Positions 20,118 through 27,293 of a stretch of DNA of 42,934 nt are shown here, one piece after another. The stretch covers positions 1 to 42,934 of the forward strand of contig JALHMN010000019.1 of assembly GCA_022844005.1 (NCBI GenBank), written 5' to 3'. The notes beneath the pieces were generated by a model that saw only the letters and a program-made list of their open reading frames with translations, had not been told where the DNA came from and did no database searches. Numbering within the stretch: position 1 is the first letter of the stretch; every line of letters begins with the position of its first letter. Both the position numbers and the translations under genes were made by a program. This DNA is from a bacterium (GTDB lineage Bacteria; Pseudomonadota; Alphaproteobacteria; Ferrovibrionales; Ferrovibrionaceae).

Positions 20118-21039
20118 ATGGCACGAGGCGAACTGCGCGACCTTCTCGAAACACGCCAGGTCGCAATCTATTTTTGAGCCGTGTTGCTCGGCACGCTCGC
20201 GGGCGTCCTGATCTCTGGCACTGAGCGACTTGAAGGGGCGATCAATCCAGCGCTTGCGCTAATGCTCTTCGTCACCTTCCTGCAAGTGCCGATCGCGTCG
20301 CTAAGAAGCGCTTTTCGCAATGGGCGCTTCTTTGCTGCCTTGCTCGCCGTGAACTTTATCGCGGTGCCACTGTTGGCTGCTGTACTGATTCAGTTCGCCC
20401 CGGCTGATCCTCTCATTCGGCTGGGCGTGCTGTTCGTGCTGCTGTGCCCCTGCATCGACTACGTCGTTACTTTCTCCCATCTCGGCCACGCCGACGCTCG
20501 CTTGCTGCTCGCGTCATCGCCGGTACCCCTGATCATGCAGATGGTGCTGCTGCCGATCTGGATCGCGTTGCTACTGGACGTTGACACGGCCCGATTTGTT
20601 CAAGTCGGAACTTTCCTGCATGCATTTCTCTGGCTGATCGCGGCTCCCTTGGGGGCGGCGGTGGTGTGCCAGTTCTGGGCCGCTCGCAGTTCCGTTGGCG
20701 CCCGCGCGTACGAGGCGCTCGGCCTGCTGCCGGTGCCGGCGACCGCCGCCGTGCTGTTCATCGTGATTGCTGCCGTCGTACCGCAACTCGGTCCGGCGCT
20801 GACAGCGGTGCTCGGCGTCGCGCCCTTGTACGCAGTGTTTGCGATTGTCGCGCCTCTGGTCGGCTGGATCGTCGCGGGCCTTGCCCGGCTGGATGCGCCC
20901 GCCACCGCCGCTGGCGCTGGCGGTGGCGGGCGCAATCCCGCTCGTGCCAGCGGTGATCGTCGCTCAAACGCTCATCGAGCTGGTCGCCTCGCTCGTTTAC
21001 ATCCGGGTGATGCCGCGTTTAGGATCGGCGGATGAATAG
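20118..21039 (+). pseudogene. Broken ACR3/BASS-type arsenite efflux permease
   Basis: An arsenite permease of the bile-acid:Na symporter superfamily with two lesions. ATG 20118 opens a normal N-terminus (RQVAIYF) but TGA at 20175-20177 stops it at codon 20; the frame then continues from GTG 20181 (LLGTLAGVLISGTE) through membrane helices including LLCPCIDYVVTFSHLGHADA, whose Cys belongs to the ACR3-type site. Near 20885-20910 the frame shifts and about 20 residues seem missing before LALAVAGAIPLVPAVIVAQ and the end at 21039. A product from 20181 is thinkable but the last helices would be wrong. It is probably non-functional. Confidence 0.75.
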
Positions 21040-21320
21040 TAATCGTCCGACAGGTGTTGAATAGGGGGCGCTGCGGGACCGCATCCGCAACTGGCGTTGC
21101 GCGCCTGCCGACGGCGCCGCCGGGGCCAGATGTAGCCGACCGCCGCTGCCGCAAGAATGAGCGCCAGGCCGAGGAGACCGGCCACGGCGAATCCGGCACC
21201 GCCCGCTGCGAATAATGCGACGATGGGCGCCACGATGAGAGGCGCACAGCAGGCCGCGCAGGCGGCGAGCGCAACGCCGCCCGTCGCGGCGGCGCCCTTG
21301 AACAGTCTGGACCGGATCAC
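20997..21320 (-). CDS. MerF-like small mercury transport membrane protein
   Basis: A 107-residue protein with two membrane helices. The first carries a Cys pair (ALAACAACCAPLIVAPIV), as in MerF/MerT where a vicinal Cys pair receives Hg(II). A basic cytoplasmic stretch (WPRRRRRQARN) and a CGCG motif follow, comparable to the C-terminal Cys pair of MerF. GTG start at 21320 overlaps the stop of the frameshifted gene upstream. The last 25 or so residues run antisense into the ACR3 remnant and may not be original. It is divergent from the MerR gene with a MerR-type operator between. No merA is present. Family assignment is by motif, so moderate. Confidence 0.6.
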   Translation of the reverse strand: MIRSRLFKGAAATGGVALAACAACCAPLIVAPIVALFAAGGAGFAVAGLLGLALILAAAAVGYIWPRRRRRQARNASCGCGPAAPPIQHLSDDYYSSADPKRGITRM

Positions 21321-21712
21321 GCCGCCACCTTCGCATTGATGAAGTGATCGAACAGGTCGCTGGCTGCCGCCTGCGCCGAGGCCGACGGAGCACGGTGAGG
21401 GCCAGGGCGACGGTGCCGTTTTCCAGATGAAGGTCGAAGGCTGCGAAGGAACAGCACTGCGTTTCCTGGGCCACCAGCTCCTGGATCTCGGCGAAGGCGG
21501 TCAGCCTGTAGTTAAGGTGGAGGCGCCGGCCGTCACGGCGGCTGCGCAGCAATGCCCTCGGGCGAGGTCGCGAATGGCGGCGACCCGCCGATCCAGCGAC
21601 CTGCCGTCGAGGGTGCAGACGTTGGCAGCGCGGCTCCAGCAACACGCTGGGCCTCCGGGCCGCAGCCCGAACAACAGGCGCTGGCCGGCGTTTTCTGTTG
21701 ATTGGCGTACAT
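21317..21712 (-). pseudogene. Frameshifted Cys-rich gene of the mer-like operon
   Basis: Three frames must be joined. ATG 21712 gives MYANQQKTPASACCSGCGPE; another frame continues with CTLDGRSLDRRVAAIRDLAR; a third reads LHLNYRLTAFAEIQELVAQ and ETQCCSFAAFDLHLENGTVA; the last piece (APSASAQAAASDLFDHF, INAKVAA) is again shifted and ends at TGA 21319-21317, overlapping the MerF-like GTG. I recall similar small proteins with an 'ECC-F' motif in mer-type operons but cannot name the family. Two or more indels make it a pseudogene unless the sequence has errors. Confidence 0.6.
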
Positions 21713-21750
21713 TCTGAACAGCCCTTCGATCACGTTGGCCAGACCCTAAT

Positions 21751-21769
21751 CCTTCAAGTAGCTTGAAGG
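21751..21769 (-). promoter_or_regulatory. MerR-type operator in a 19-base-spaced promoter
   Basis: CCTTCAAGTAGCTTGAAGG is a perfect 8-3-8 palindrome. On the minus strand it lies between TTGCCC (-35) and TAGGGT (a poor -10) with a 19-base spacer, the overlong spacing that MerR-family activators correct. It would drive the minus-strand mer-like genes and sits 17 bases before the MerR start at 21787. Confidence 0.8.
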
Positions 21770-21786
21770 GCAAGCGGAGACTTTCC

Positions 21787-22323
21787 ATGTTAACCATCGG
21801 TGGTCTGGCCAATGCGGCTGGCGTGACGGCGCCCACGATCCGCTACTACGAGGAGATCGGCTTGCTCCCGCAGGCCGGCCGGACGAGGAGCGGCCAGCGC
21901 GCCCACGACCGCGACGACGTTGCGCGCATCACCTTCATCAAGCGCAGCCGCGATTTCGGATTCTCCATCGAGCAGGTGCGCGTGCTGGCCGGACTCTCGA
22001 TCAGCCGCGACAAGGATTGCACAGAGGTTCGCGACATCGCGCGCGTCCACCTGAACGAGGTACGGACCCGTCTCGCTAACCTGAAGGCACTCGAGCGCAG
22101 CCTCGATCGGTTCGTTGCTGCGTGCAGCGACGTGTGCGCCGGCGGTGCAGGCGTCGACTGCGTCATCTTCAAGGACGTTGCCGAACCGTCGACGGGCTGT
22201 TGCGGCACGACGCGGTCCGACAGCGACGAGGCCCGGCTGGCCGGGAAACGGAACGCGCGGCGATCGCCAACAGGTAGCGGGGCATCGAAGCCTCTTAAGG
22301 CCGGCGCGCGCATGCGGTCGTGA
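21787..22323 (+). CDS. MerR-family metal-responsive regulator
   Basis: A 178-residue MerR-type activator. The winged helix-turn-helix is clear (MLTIGGLANAAGVTAPTIRY then YEEIGLLPQAGRT), followed by a long dimerisation helix. Cys residues are at DKDC, CSDVC, DC and CC; the CSDVCAGGAGVDCVIF loop is the metal-binding loop type of MerR/CadR/ZntR relatives, and the three-Cys pattern would suit Hg, Pb or Cd. ATG 21787 is chosen because MerR proteins begin here, although the frame opens at 21763. The last 35 residues (after STGCCG) are basic and low-complexity and look like read-on into rearranged DNA. It is divergent from the mer-like genes. Confidence 0.85.
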   Translation: MLTIGGLANAAGVTAPTIRYYEEIGLLPQAGRTRSGQRAHDRDDVARITFIKRSRDFGFSIEQVRVLAGLSISRDKDCTEVRDIARVHLNEVRTRLANLKALERSLDRFVAACSDVCAGGAGVDCVIFKDVAEPSTGCCGTTRSDSDEARLAGKRNARRSPTGSGASKPLKAGARMRS

Positions 22324-22346
22324 TCCCGATCCCGAGGACATTAAGG

Positions 22347-22365
22347 GGATTGCACGCAGCAATCC
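22347..22365 (+). terminator. Hairpin after the MerR gene
   Basis: GGATTGC, loop ACGCA, GCAATCC: a perfect seven-pair stem 23 bases past the MerR stop, followed by ATCTTGATCC. Only a weak T content follows, so this may be a terminator of modest strength. Confidence 0.35.
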
Positions 22366-22396
22366 ATCTTGATCCTGTAGGGGCTACGGGACGCGT

Positions 22397-22418
22397 CATA
22401 CCCGGAGGACAGGATATG
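22397..22418. promoter_or_regulatory. Operator-like inverted repeat at the end of the HupE remnant
   Basis: CATACCC and GGATATG form a near-palindrome (6 of 7) around an eight-base centre. The half-sites resemble CsoR/RcnR-family operators such as the one at 30251. It may be the shuffled remainder of a promoter region, since the HupE-like coding breaks off here. Confidence 0.3.
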
Positions 22419-22626
22419 GTCGTTTCCCGTCACCATGTGCTTGGCGCCGAGACAGATGAACGGCAGCAGGTGAATCCCGCAATTCCTGGATGTAGCCTTT
22501 GTCGCCCTGGGCGACGGCGTGGCCCCAGGCAGGCACGGCCACCAAAGCGACTGCCAAAATGTCGGCGCTCAAAGCCGGCGGGAGGCGGGCATACGTCAGT
22601 CTGGCTACGATCATGGGGTTTGCCAT
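22407..22626 (-). pseudogene. HupE/UreJ-like metal transporter remnant
   Basis: From ATG 22626 the frame reads MANPMIVARLTYARLPPAL, a hydrophobic signal, then GHAVAQGDKGYIQE. After a two-base shift it continues as IHLLPFICLGAKHMVTGNDH and breaks off at DHIL. GDKGYIQE ... GAKHMVTGxDHILF is the hallmark of HupE/UreJ-type (putative Ni/Co) permeases. Only about 65 of 200 or so residues remain. It is divergent from the CsoR/RcnR-type gene, with 24 bases between start codons, so the original pair was probably repressor and transporter. Confidence 0.65.
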
Positions 22627-22646
22627 ATCCGGTCCAGGGGGATAGG
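22622..22646. promoter_or_regulatory. Putative CsoR/RcnR-family operator
   Basis: CATATCC, seven or eight bases, GGGGGATA: a G-tract flanked by inverted TATCC/GGATA half-sites, five to seven bases before the repressor ATG at 22651 and overlapping the HupE remnant start. It resembles the TACT-G-tract-AGTA and ATACCC/GGGTAT sites of the family. Inference by pattern only. Confidence 0.4.
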
Positions 22647-22650
22647 TCTG

Positions 22651-22929
22651 ATGACCATGAGCGGACAACACAAAACCCACCCCGACATCGTGAAGCGCCT
22701 GAAGCGCGCCGATGGGCATCTGCGTAGCGTCGTCGAGATGATCGAGGGCGGTCGCTCGTGCCTCGAAATCGCCCAGCAGCTCCACGCGGTGGAGAAGGCG
22801 ATCAGCGAAGCCAAAAAAACGTTGATCCGCGATCACCTCGATCACTGCCTCGAGGAGACGGTCGGGCCGCTGCCCAAGGCCGAGCGCCGCTCGATCGACG
22901 AGTTCAAGAAAATCACCCGCTACCTCTAG
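22651..22929 (+). CDS. CsoR/RcnR-family metal-sensing repressor
   Basis: A 92-residue all-helical repressor (DUF156 family). The start at ATG 22651 gives the normal length (a second ATG lies at 22657). The ligand positions are Cys in GRSCLEIAQ, His 25 residues later and Cys 29 residues later (IRDHLDHC): a Cys-His-Cys set as in CsoR and the nickel sensor InrS, not the Cys-His-His of RcnR. The N-terminus carries extra His (GQHKTHPDIVKR, then DGHLR). Its stop is five bases before the Ni/Co exporter, so nickel or cobalt sensing is likely from context, while the ligands alone would also fit copper. Confidence 0.85.
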   Translation: MTMSGQHKTHPDIVKRLKRADGHLRSVVEMIEGGRSCLEIAQQLHAVEKAISEAKKTLIRDHLDHCLEETVGPLPKAERRSIDEFKKITRYL

Positions 22930-22934
22930 GTCCC

Positions 22935-24095
22935 ATGCCCTCGTTTGCCGACCTCCTCCAGCAAGGCGCCGGAAACGCCTGGCTGTTCGTGCCCAGCGCG
23001 ATCGTGCTGGGCGCGTTGCATGGGCTTGAGCCCGGCCATTCCAAGACGATGATGGCCGCCTTCATCGTGGCGATTCGCGGCACGGTGGGGCAGGCGATCT
23101 TGCTCGGCCTGTCGGCGACGGTCTCGCACACCCTCATCGTCTGGGGCATCGCGCTCGGCGGACTGTATTACTGGCGCGGCCTGGAGGCCGAGACGATTGA
23201 ACCTTATTTCCAGCTCGCCTCGGCTGCGACCATCATCGGCATTGCGCTCTGGATGCTGTGGCGGACATGGCAGGACCAGAAGCGTGCAGTGGCCGCGAGC
23301 AGTCATCATGGTCATGGTGCCCATGCACATCCTCTTGGCCATGTGCATGGCCCGGCTCACAATGAAGAAGTCCGGCGCATCGACACCGGCCATGGCGTGC
23401 TGGCGCTGGAGATATTCGAGACCGGTGTGCCGCCCCGTTGGCGCCTCCGGAGCGAGAGCGGTCACGGCTGCGCTGCTATGGACGTGACGGTCGAGACCGA
23501 GCGTCCTGACTGTGACCGGCAGATCTTCAGCTTCGTTGCGCGCAACGGCTTCCTAGAATCGGTCGAGGAGATTCCCGAGCCACACGCATTCATGGCTCGG
23601 GTGCGGTTAACACACGGCGACCATTCGCACGAGTACGATGTTGCGTTCGTCGAGGGTGATGGCGCCGATCACATGCATGAGGAGCTGCGTGGGCTGAATG
23701 TTGCGACAGGCGGCTATCAGGATGCCCATGAGCTTGCCCACGCCAACAATATTCGCCACCGCTTTGCCGATCGCAACGTCACGAAGTGGCAGATCGTTCT
23801 GTTCGGCCTGACGGGCGGACTCATTCCATGTCCAGCTGCGATTACGGTTTTGCTGCTCTGTCTTCAACTCAAGGAAGTCGCTCTGGGAGCGACGCTGGTC
23901 CTGTGCTTCTCGATTGGCCTGGCCCTGACTCTCGTCACCGTTGGAGCCGCTGCGGCGCTGAGCGTACGTCACGCGACCCAACGCTTCGCTTGGTTCTCGA
24001 CTTTTGCTCGGCGCGCGCCCTATTTCTCAAGCTTACTGATCATAGGTGTCGGCCTTTATGTCGGATTCCATGGCTGGCGCGGCCTCGTGTTCTAG
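22935..24095 (+). CDS. rcnA: RcnA/NreB-type nickel/cobalt exporter
   Basis: A 386-residue NicO-family exporter of Ni(II)/Co(II). Family motifs are present: LHGLEPGHSKTMMAAFIVA in the second helix, and GGLIPCPAAITVLLLC in the C-terminal half. A long His-rich central loop (HHGHGAHAHPLGHVHGPAH) and further His (LTHGDHSHEYDVA, GADHMHEE) would bind metal in the cytoplasm or periplasm. About six to seven membrane helices. ATG 22935 is chosen because it begins the signal-like first helix and lies five bases after the repressor stop; the open frame upstream is a shadow. It is co-transcribed with the repressor. Confidence 0.9.
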   Translation: MPSFADLLQQGAGNAWLFVPSAIVLGALHGLEPGHSKTMMAAFIVAIRGTVGQAILLGLSATVSHTLIVWGIALGGLYYWRGLEAETIEPYFQLASAATIIGIALWMLWRTWQDQKRAVAASSHHGHGAHAHPLGHVHGPAHNEEVRRIDTGHGVLALEIFETGVPPRWRLRSESGHGCAAMDVTVETERPDCDRQIFSFVARNGFLESVEEIPEPHAFMARVRLTHGDHSHEYDVAFVEGDGADHMHEELRGLNVATGGYQDAHELAHANNIRHRFADRNVTKWQIVLFGLTGGLIPCPAAITVLLLCLQLKEVALGATLVLCFSIGLALTLVTVGAAAALSVRHATQRFAWFSTFARRAPYFSSLLIIGVGLYVGFHGWRGLVF

Positions 24096-24354
24096 CGGAT
24101 GCGCCCGAGGACGGACGCCACCGAGCAATCCCAAGATTAAGATCAACGGCGAGGTGACTAGTTCGAGATAGACCAGCCCTTGAGGACTTGGTGGAAGTTG
24201 CAGCCGACCATCGCCCGGCCACCGCGCCGCGGGTCGACACCAAGCTTGCCGAAGCAACCGATGGTGACGGCCGATCCGAGGCTGATGCCGGCGGCGATTC
24301 CCGAGCTGCTCGGGGGCAAAGTAGCAAGCAACGGTTTCGGGTTCTTTGTAGGTG
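24096..24354 (-). other. Decayed coding stretch, not identified
   Basis: Two minus-strand frames look protein-like and can be joined by one shift near 24185: GISLGSAVTIGCFGKLGVD followed by GGRAMVGCNFHQVLK, then GLVYLELVTSPLILILGLLG. The last is a membrane segment. The upstream frame runs into the arsR remnant, so the start is lost. I do not recognise a family. It is convergent with rcnA and ends at its stop. Confidence 0.35.
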
Positions 24355-24645
24355 AGAGCAACGCTCCCGCCGGCGGCACTAAGCTGCTCTCCGTCGCAAC
24401 TGCTGCTTTGCTATCGTTGTCGCGACCGGCGACGACTTCGTCGGCCTTCGAGTGCATTTCGCAAACAGCGCAATGGCTCTATCGCATGCCACACAATGTC
24501 CTTCGCAACAGCCGTGTATCAGAAACGCAACGAGATCGGACAGTGCGGAGAAGATCGCGCTGTAGATGATCTATGCGCCTCGCACCGGCTTTCGTTCAGG
24601 CCGCTCTGTTCGAGCTGATTGAGGTGGAAGGAGATTCGCGCGGCT
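24355..24645 (-). pseudogene. Decayed second copy of arsR
   Basis: The DNA is clearly similar over about 290 bases to 19490-19780, covering the C-terminal two thirds of arsR: shared blocks include the stop region (GGCGGCACTAAGCTGCT), the Cys-rich tail, GTAGATGAT and TGAGGTGGAAGGAGAT-like stretches. Small indels break the frame, and similarity ends before the N-terminal helix, so it is a 5'-truncated pseudogene. With the intact copy it brackets the As/Hg/Ni segment in the same orientation. Confidence 0.75.
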
Positions 24646-24749
24646 GGGGGCTTGTCTACGACGATTTGCGACGTCTTGATTGCATGTCATGTGCCGCGTG
24701 TCGTTGAGCCCCAAGACCCTGACGCTGTGGCGGGCATTCGACGCCTATT

Positions 24750-26876
24750 TCAGTCAGAGCGTCGATTACCGTAGCGTAATAGCCGCAGGGCGTTGGCGGT
24801 GACGAGCACCGTTGCGCCGGTGTCGGCGAGGATCGCCATCCAGAGCGGCGTGCTCCCGACGAGAGTCGTCACCAGGAAAATGGCTTTCAGGCCGAGCGCG
24901 AGAGCGATGTTCTGCCAGATGTTGCTCATGGTCGCCCGCGACAGCGAGATCAGCGCAGCGACGCCTTCGATTCGCTCCTTCATCAGAGCGACGTCGGCGG
25001 TCTCCAGCGCAACGTCGGTGCCGCCGCCCATTGCGATGCCCACCGATGCGGCAGCGAGTGCCGGGGCGTCGTTGATGCCGTCGCCGATCATCGCAATCGG
25101 TCCTTTGGCGCGGTAGGCCGCAATCGCGGCGAGCTTGGCGTCGGGCAGGAGCTCGGCCCGCACGTCTAGGCCGAGCAGGCTGCCGATCGACGTAGCCGTG
25201 CGTGCATTGTCGCCGGTCAGCATGACGCTGCGCACGCCGAGAGACCGGAGCTTCTCCAGGCCGGCGCGCGCATCCGGACGCGGCTCGTCGCGCAGCGCGA
25301 TCATTCCCAGCGCCTGGGCGCCCTGCAGGACGACGACCACGGTCTTGCCGGCCTGCTCCAGCGCCGCGACCCTGTCCGCTTGATCCGGCGTGAGCGCCGA
25401 CTTTCCCGCGGCATGGCGTGGGGATCCGACCGATACGAAACCCGCCTTGAGGCGCGCCGTCACCGCCTTGCCGGGGGTGACGCTGCTGCCGCCGAAGGCG
25501 CGGGGAATGTCGAGCCCGCGCCGCTCCGCTTCGGCGACGATGGCGAGACCCAGCGGATGACTGGAGCCACGCTCGACGGCGGCCGCCATGGCCAGCATGT
25601 CGTTCTCGTCACCTGCAAGACACACGATGTCGGTGATCTGCGGCTTGCCGCGCGTCAGCGTGCCTGTCTTGTCGAACGCGACGGTCTTCACCTTGCTCAA
25701 CGTCTCCAGCGCGGCGCCTCCCTTCATGAGGAGGCCGCGCCGGGCGCCGTTGGCCAGGCCCGACGCGACCGCGGCCGGCGTCGAGATCACAAGCGCGCAG
25801 GGACAGGCAATGAGGAGAACGGCCAGGCCGCGATAGATCCAGGTGAACCAGTCGGCGCCGAACAACAGCGGCGGCCCGACGATCACCAGCAACGAGATGG
25901 CCATCGCCGCCGGCGTGTACCACTGGCTGAACGTCTCGATGAAGCGGGCCACCGGCGCCTTGGTCGCTTGCGCCTCTTCGACCGCATGGATGATTCGCGC
26001 AATCGTGTTGTCGGCGGTCGTGCGGCTGATTTTGACCTGCAGCTCGCCGTCGATGCCGATGCTGCCGGCATAGACGGTCGAGCCGGGCTCCTTCAGCACG
26101 GCCACCGATTCGCCGGTCACGGGCGCCTCATCGACGCCGGACGTGCCGTCGATCACGTCGCCGTCAGACGGCACTCGGTCGCCCGGCCGGACCAGCACGA
26201 CATCGCCGATCTGCAGCGCCTCGACGGGCACGGTTTCGACCTCGGATCCGCGCAGCCGGCGGGCCGTGCGAGGCACCAGGTCCATCAAGGCCCTAATGCC
26301 GGCCCGGGCGCGGCCCGATGCGAGGCCCTCGAGCAGCTCGCCAACCGAGAACAGGAAGATGACGAGGGCGGCTTCCGGCGCTTGGCCGATCGCAACCGCG
26401 CCGAGGGCGGCGACCGACATCAGCATCTCGATGCTGAAGGGCGTTCCGGACAGAGCGGCAACGATCGCACGCCGCCCAATGGGGACCAGTCCGATGGCCG
26501 TGGCGGCAACATAGGCCCACGTCGCCCATGACGGTTCGATGTGGGAGACGATGTAGGCGACGGCGAGCAGCGCCGCGGTGCCGATGACCAGCCTGCCTCG
26601 CGGCGACCTCCACCACGGGGCGGTCGCAGCCTGCGCGTCGTTGGCCGGGGTCCGTGCCACATCGGAGCCGGCCGGCGTGTAGCCCAGCGCTCGGATCTTG
26701 CCTTCGATGACTGCTCGAGAGGTTCGATCCTCGTCGAGCGTCACTGAAAGCAGTTCCTGCCCATAGCTCACCGAAATGTCGGTGACGCCGGGAAGCCGCT
26801 TCATGGCGTTCTCGATCTTGGTCGCGCAGGCGGCGCAATCCATGCCGCCGACGTGCAACTTCAAAGGAATGGTCAT
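24750..26876 (-). CDS. zntA: Zn/Cd/Pb-exporting P1B-2 ATPase (ZntA/CadA-like)
   Basis: A 708-residue P-type ATPase. The N-terminal HMA domain has GMDCAAC (residues 11-17). Membrane motif CPC (IACPCALVISTP, near 358), phosphorylation DKTGTLT near 400, SSHPLGLA, and hinge GDGINDAP are present. The last helices read ILADTGATVLVTANALRLL with the Asp typical of the Zn/Cd/Pb (P1B-2) group. Start ATG 26876 precedes the HMA domain by only nine residues. A TATAAC box lies on the minus strand just upstream. It moves cytoplasmic Zn/Cd/Pb to the periplasm, feeding CzcCBA. Downstream is the arsR remnant, upstream a TSUP pseudogene. Confidence 0.94.
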   Translation of the reverse strand: MTIPLKLHVGGMDCAACATKIENAMKRLPGVTDISVSYGQELLSVTLDEDRTSRAVIEGKIRALGYTPAGSDVARTPANDAQAATAPWWRSPRGRLVIGTAALLAVAYIVSHIEPSWATWAYVAATAIGLVPIGRRAIVAALSGTPFSIEMLMSVAALGAVAIGQAPEAALVIFLFSVGELLEGLASGRARAGIRALMDLVPRTARRLRGSEVETVPVEALQIGDVVLVRPGDRVPSDGDVIDGTSGVDEAPVTGESVAVLKEPGSTVYAGSIGIDGELQVKISRTTADNTIARIIHAVEEAQATKAPVARFIETFSQWYTPAAMAISLLVIVGPPLLFGADWFTWIYRGLAVLLIACPCALVISTPAAVASGLANGARRGLLMKGGAALETLSKVKTVAFDKTGTLTRGKPQITDIVCLAGDENDMLAMAAAVERGSSHPLGLAIVAEAERRGLDIPRAFGGSSVTPGKAVTARLKAGFVSVGSPRHAAGKSALTPDQADRVAALEQAGKTVVVVLQGAQALGMIALRDEPRPDARAGLEKLRSLGVRSVMLTGDNARTATSIGSLLGLDVRAELLPDAKLAAIAAYRAKGPIAMIGDGINDAPALAAASVGIAMGGGTDVALETADVALMKERIEGVAALISLSRATMSNIWQNIALALGLKAIFLVTTLVGSTPLWMAILADTGATVLVTANALRLLRYGNRRSD

Positions 26877-26942
26877 GGCGCTTCCAGTTATAGCATCAAA
26901 ATTTCAGCTCGCCTGCGTGTCGATAAATCGCGGTGTCGGCGG

Positions 26943-27293
26943 CTAGCAGCGCGTCAGCAGACGCAATCCCGCGATCAGAAGAATACCGCTGAGCACGAAG
27001 CGCGTCGTGCGTTCGGACAGAAAGCGCCGTCCGATCATAGTGCCCAGGGCCGCGCCGACGAGCGCGGCGCCGGCATAGACAGGCAATTCGGCCGCCATCG
27101 TCTGCCCCGCGGCCAAGGCGCCGGCGAGGCCGGTCAACGAATTGCCCAAGATGAACAGCAGCGACAGCGCGGCGGAATGGCGGAGCGACGTCCAGGCTAA
27201 GACGATCAGGGCAGGGGGCGATGACCGCCGCCCGCGCCGGTCAGACCCGACAGCAGGCCCGCCGCGCCGCCCAGCAGCGCTAGATCGCGTTAT
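26943..27293 (-). pseudogene. TSUP (TauE/SafE-like) permease remnant
   Basis: Minus-strand pieces give LALLGGAAGLLSGLTGAGGG (first helix of TSUP permeases), then after a frame break near 27215-27225 LIVLAWTSLRHSAALSLLF, ILGNSLTGLAGALAAG and a C-terminal piece with GTMIGRRFLSERTTRFVLSG and LLLIAG-like end (stop 26943). The middle of a 240-residue permease is missing, and the first few codons are fused to the cyclase fragment. The original substrate (sulfite or organic sulfur anions in the family) is irrelevant now. Confidence 0.65.

Noticed and set aside
25380..26531. Long plus-strand open frame (383 codons) opposite the Zn ATPase
   Set aside because: Antisense shadow in GC-rich DNA; Arg/Gly/Ala-rich without domains, while the minus strand carries a complete ATPase.
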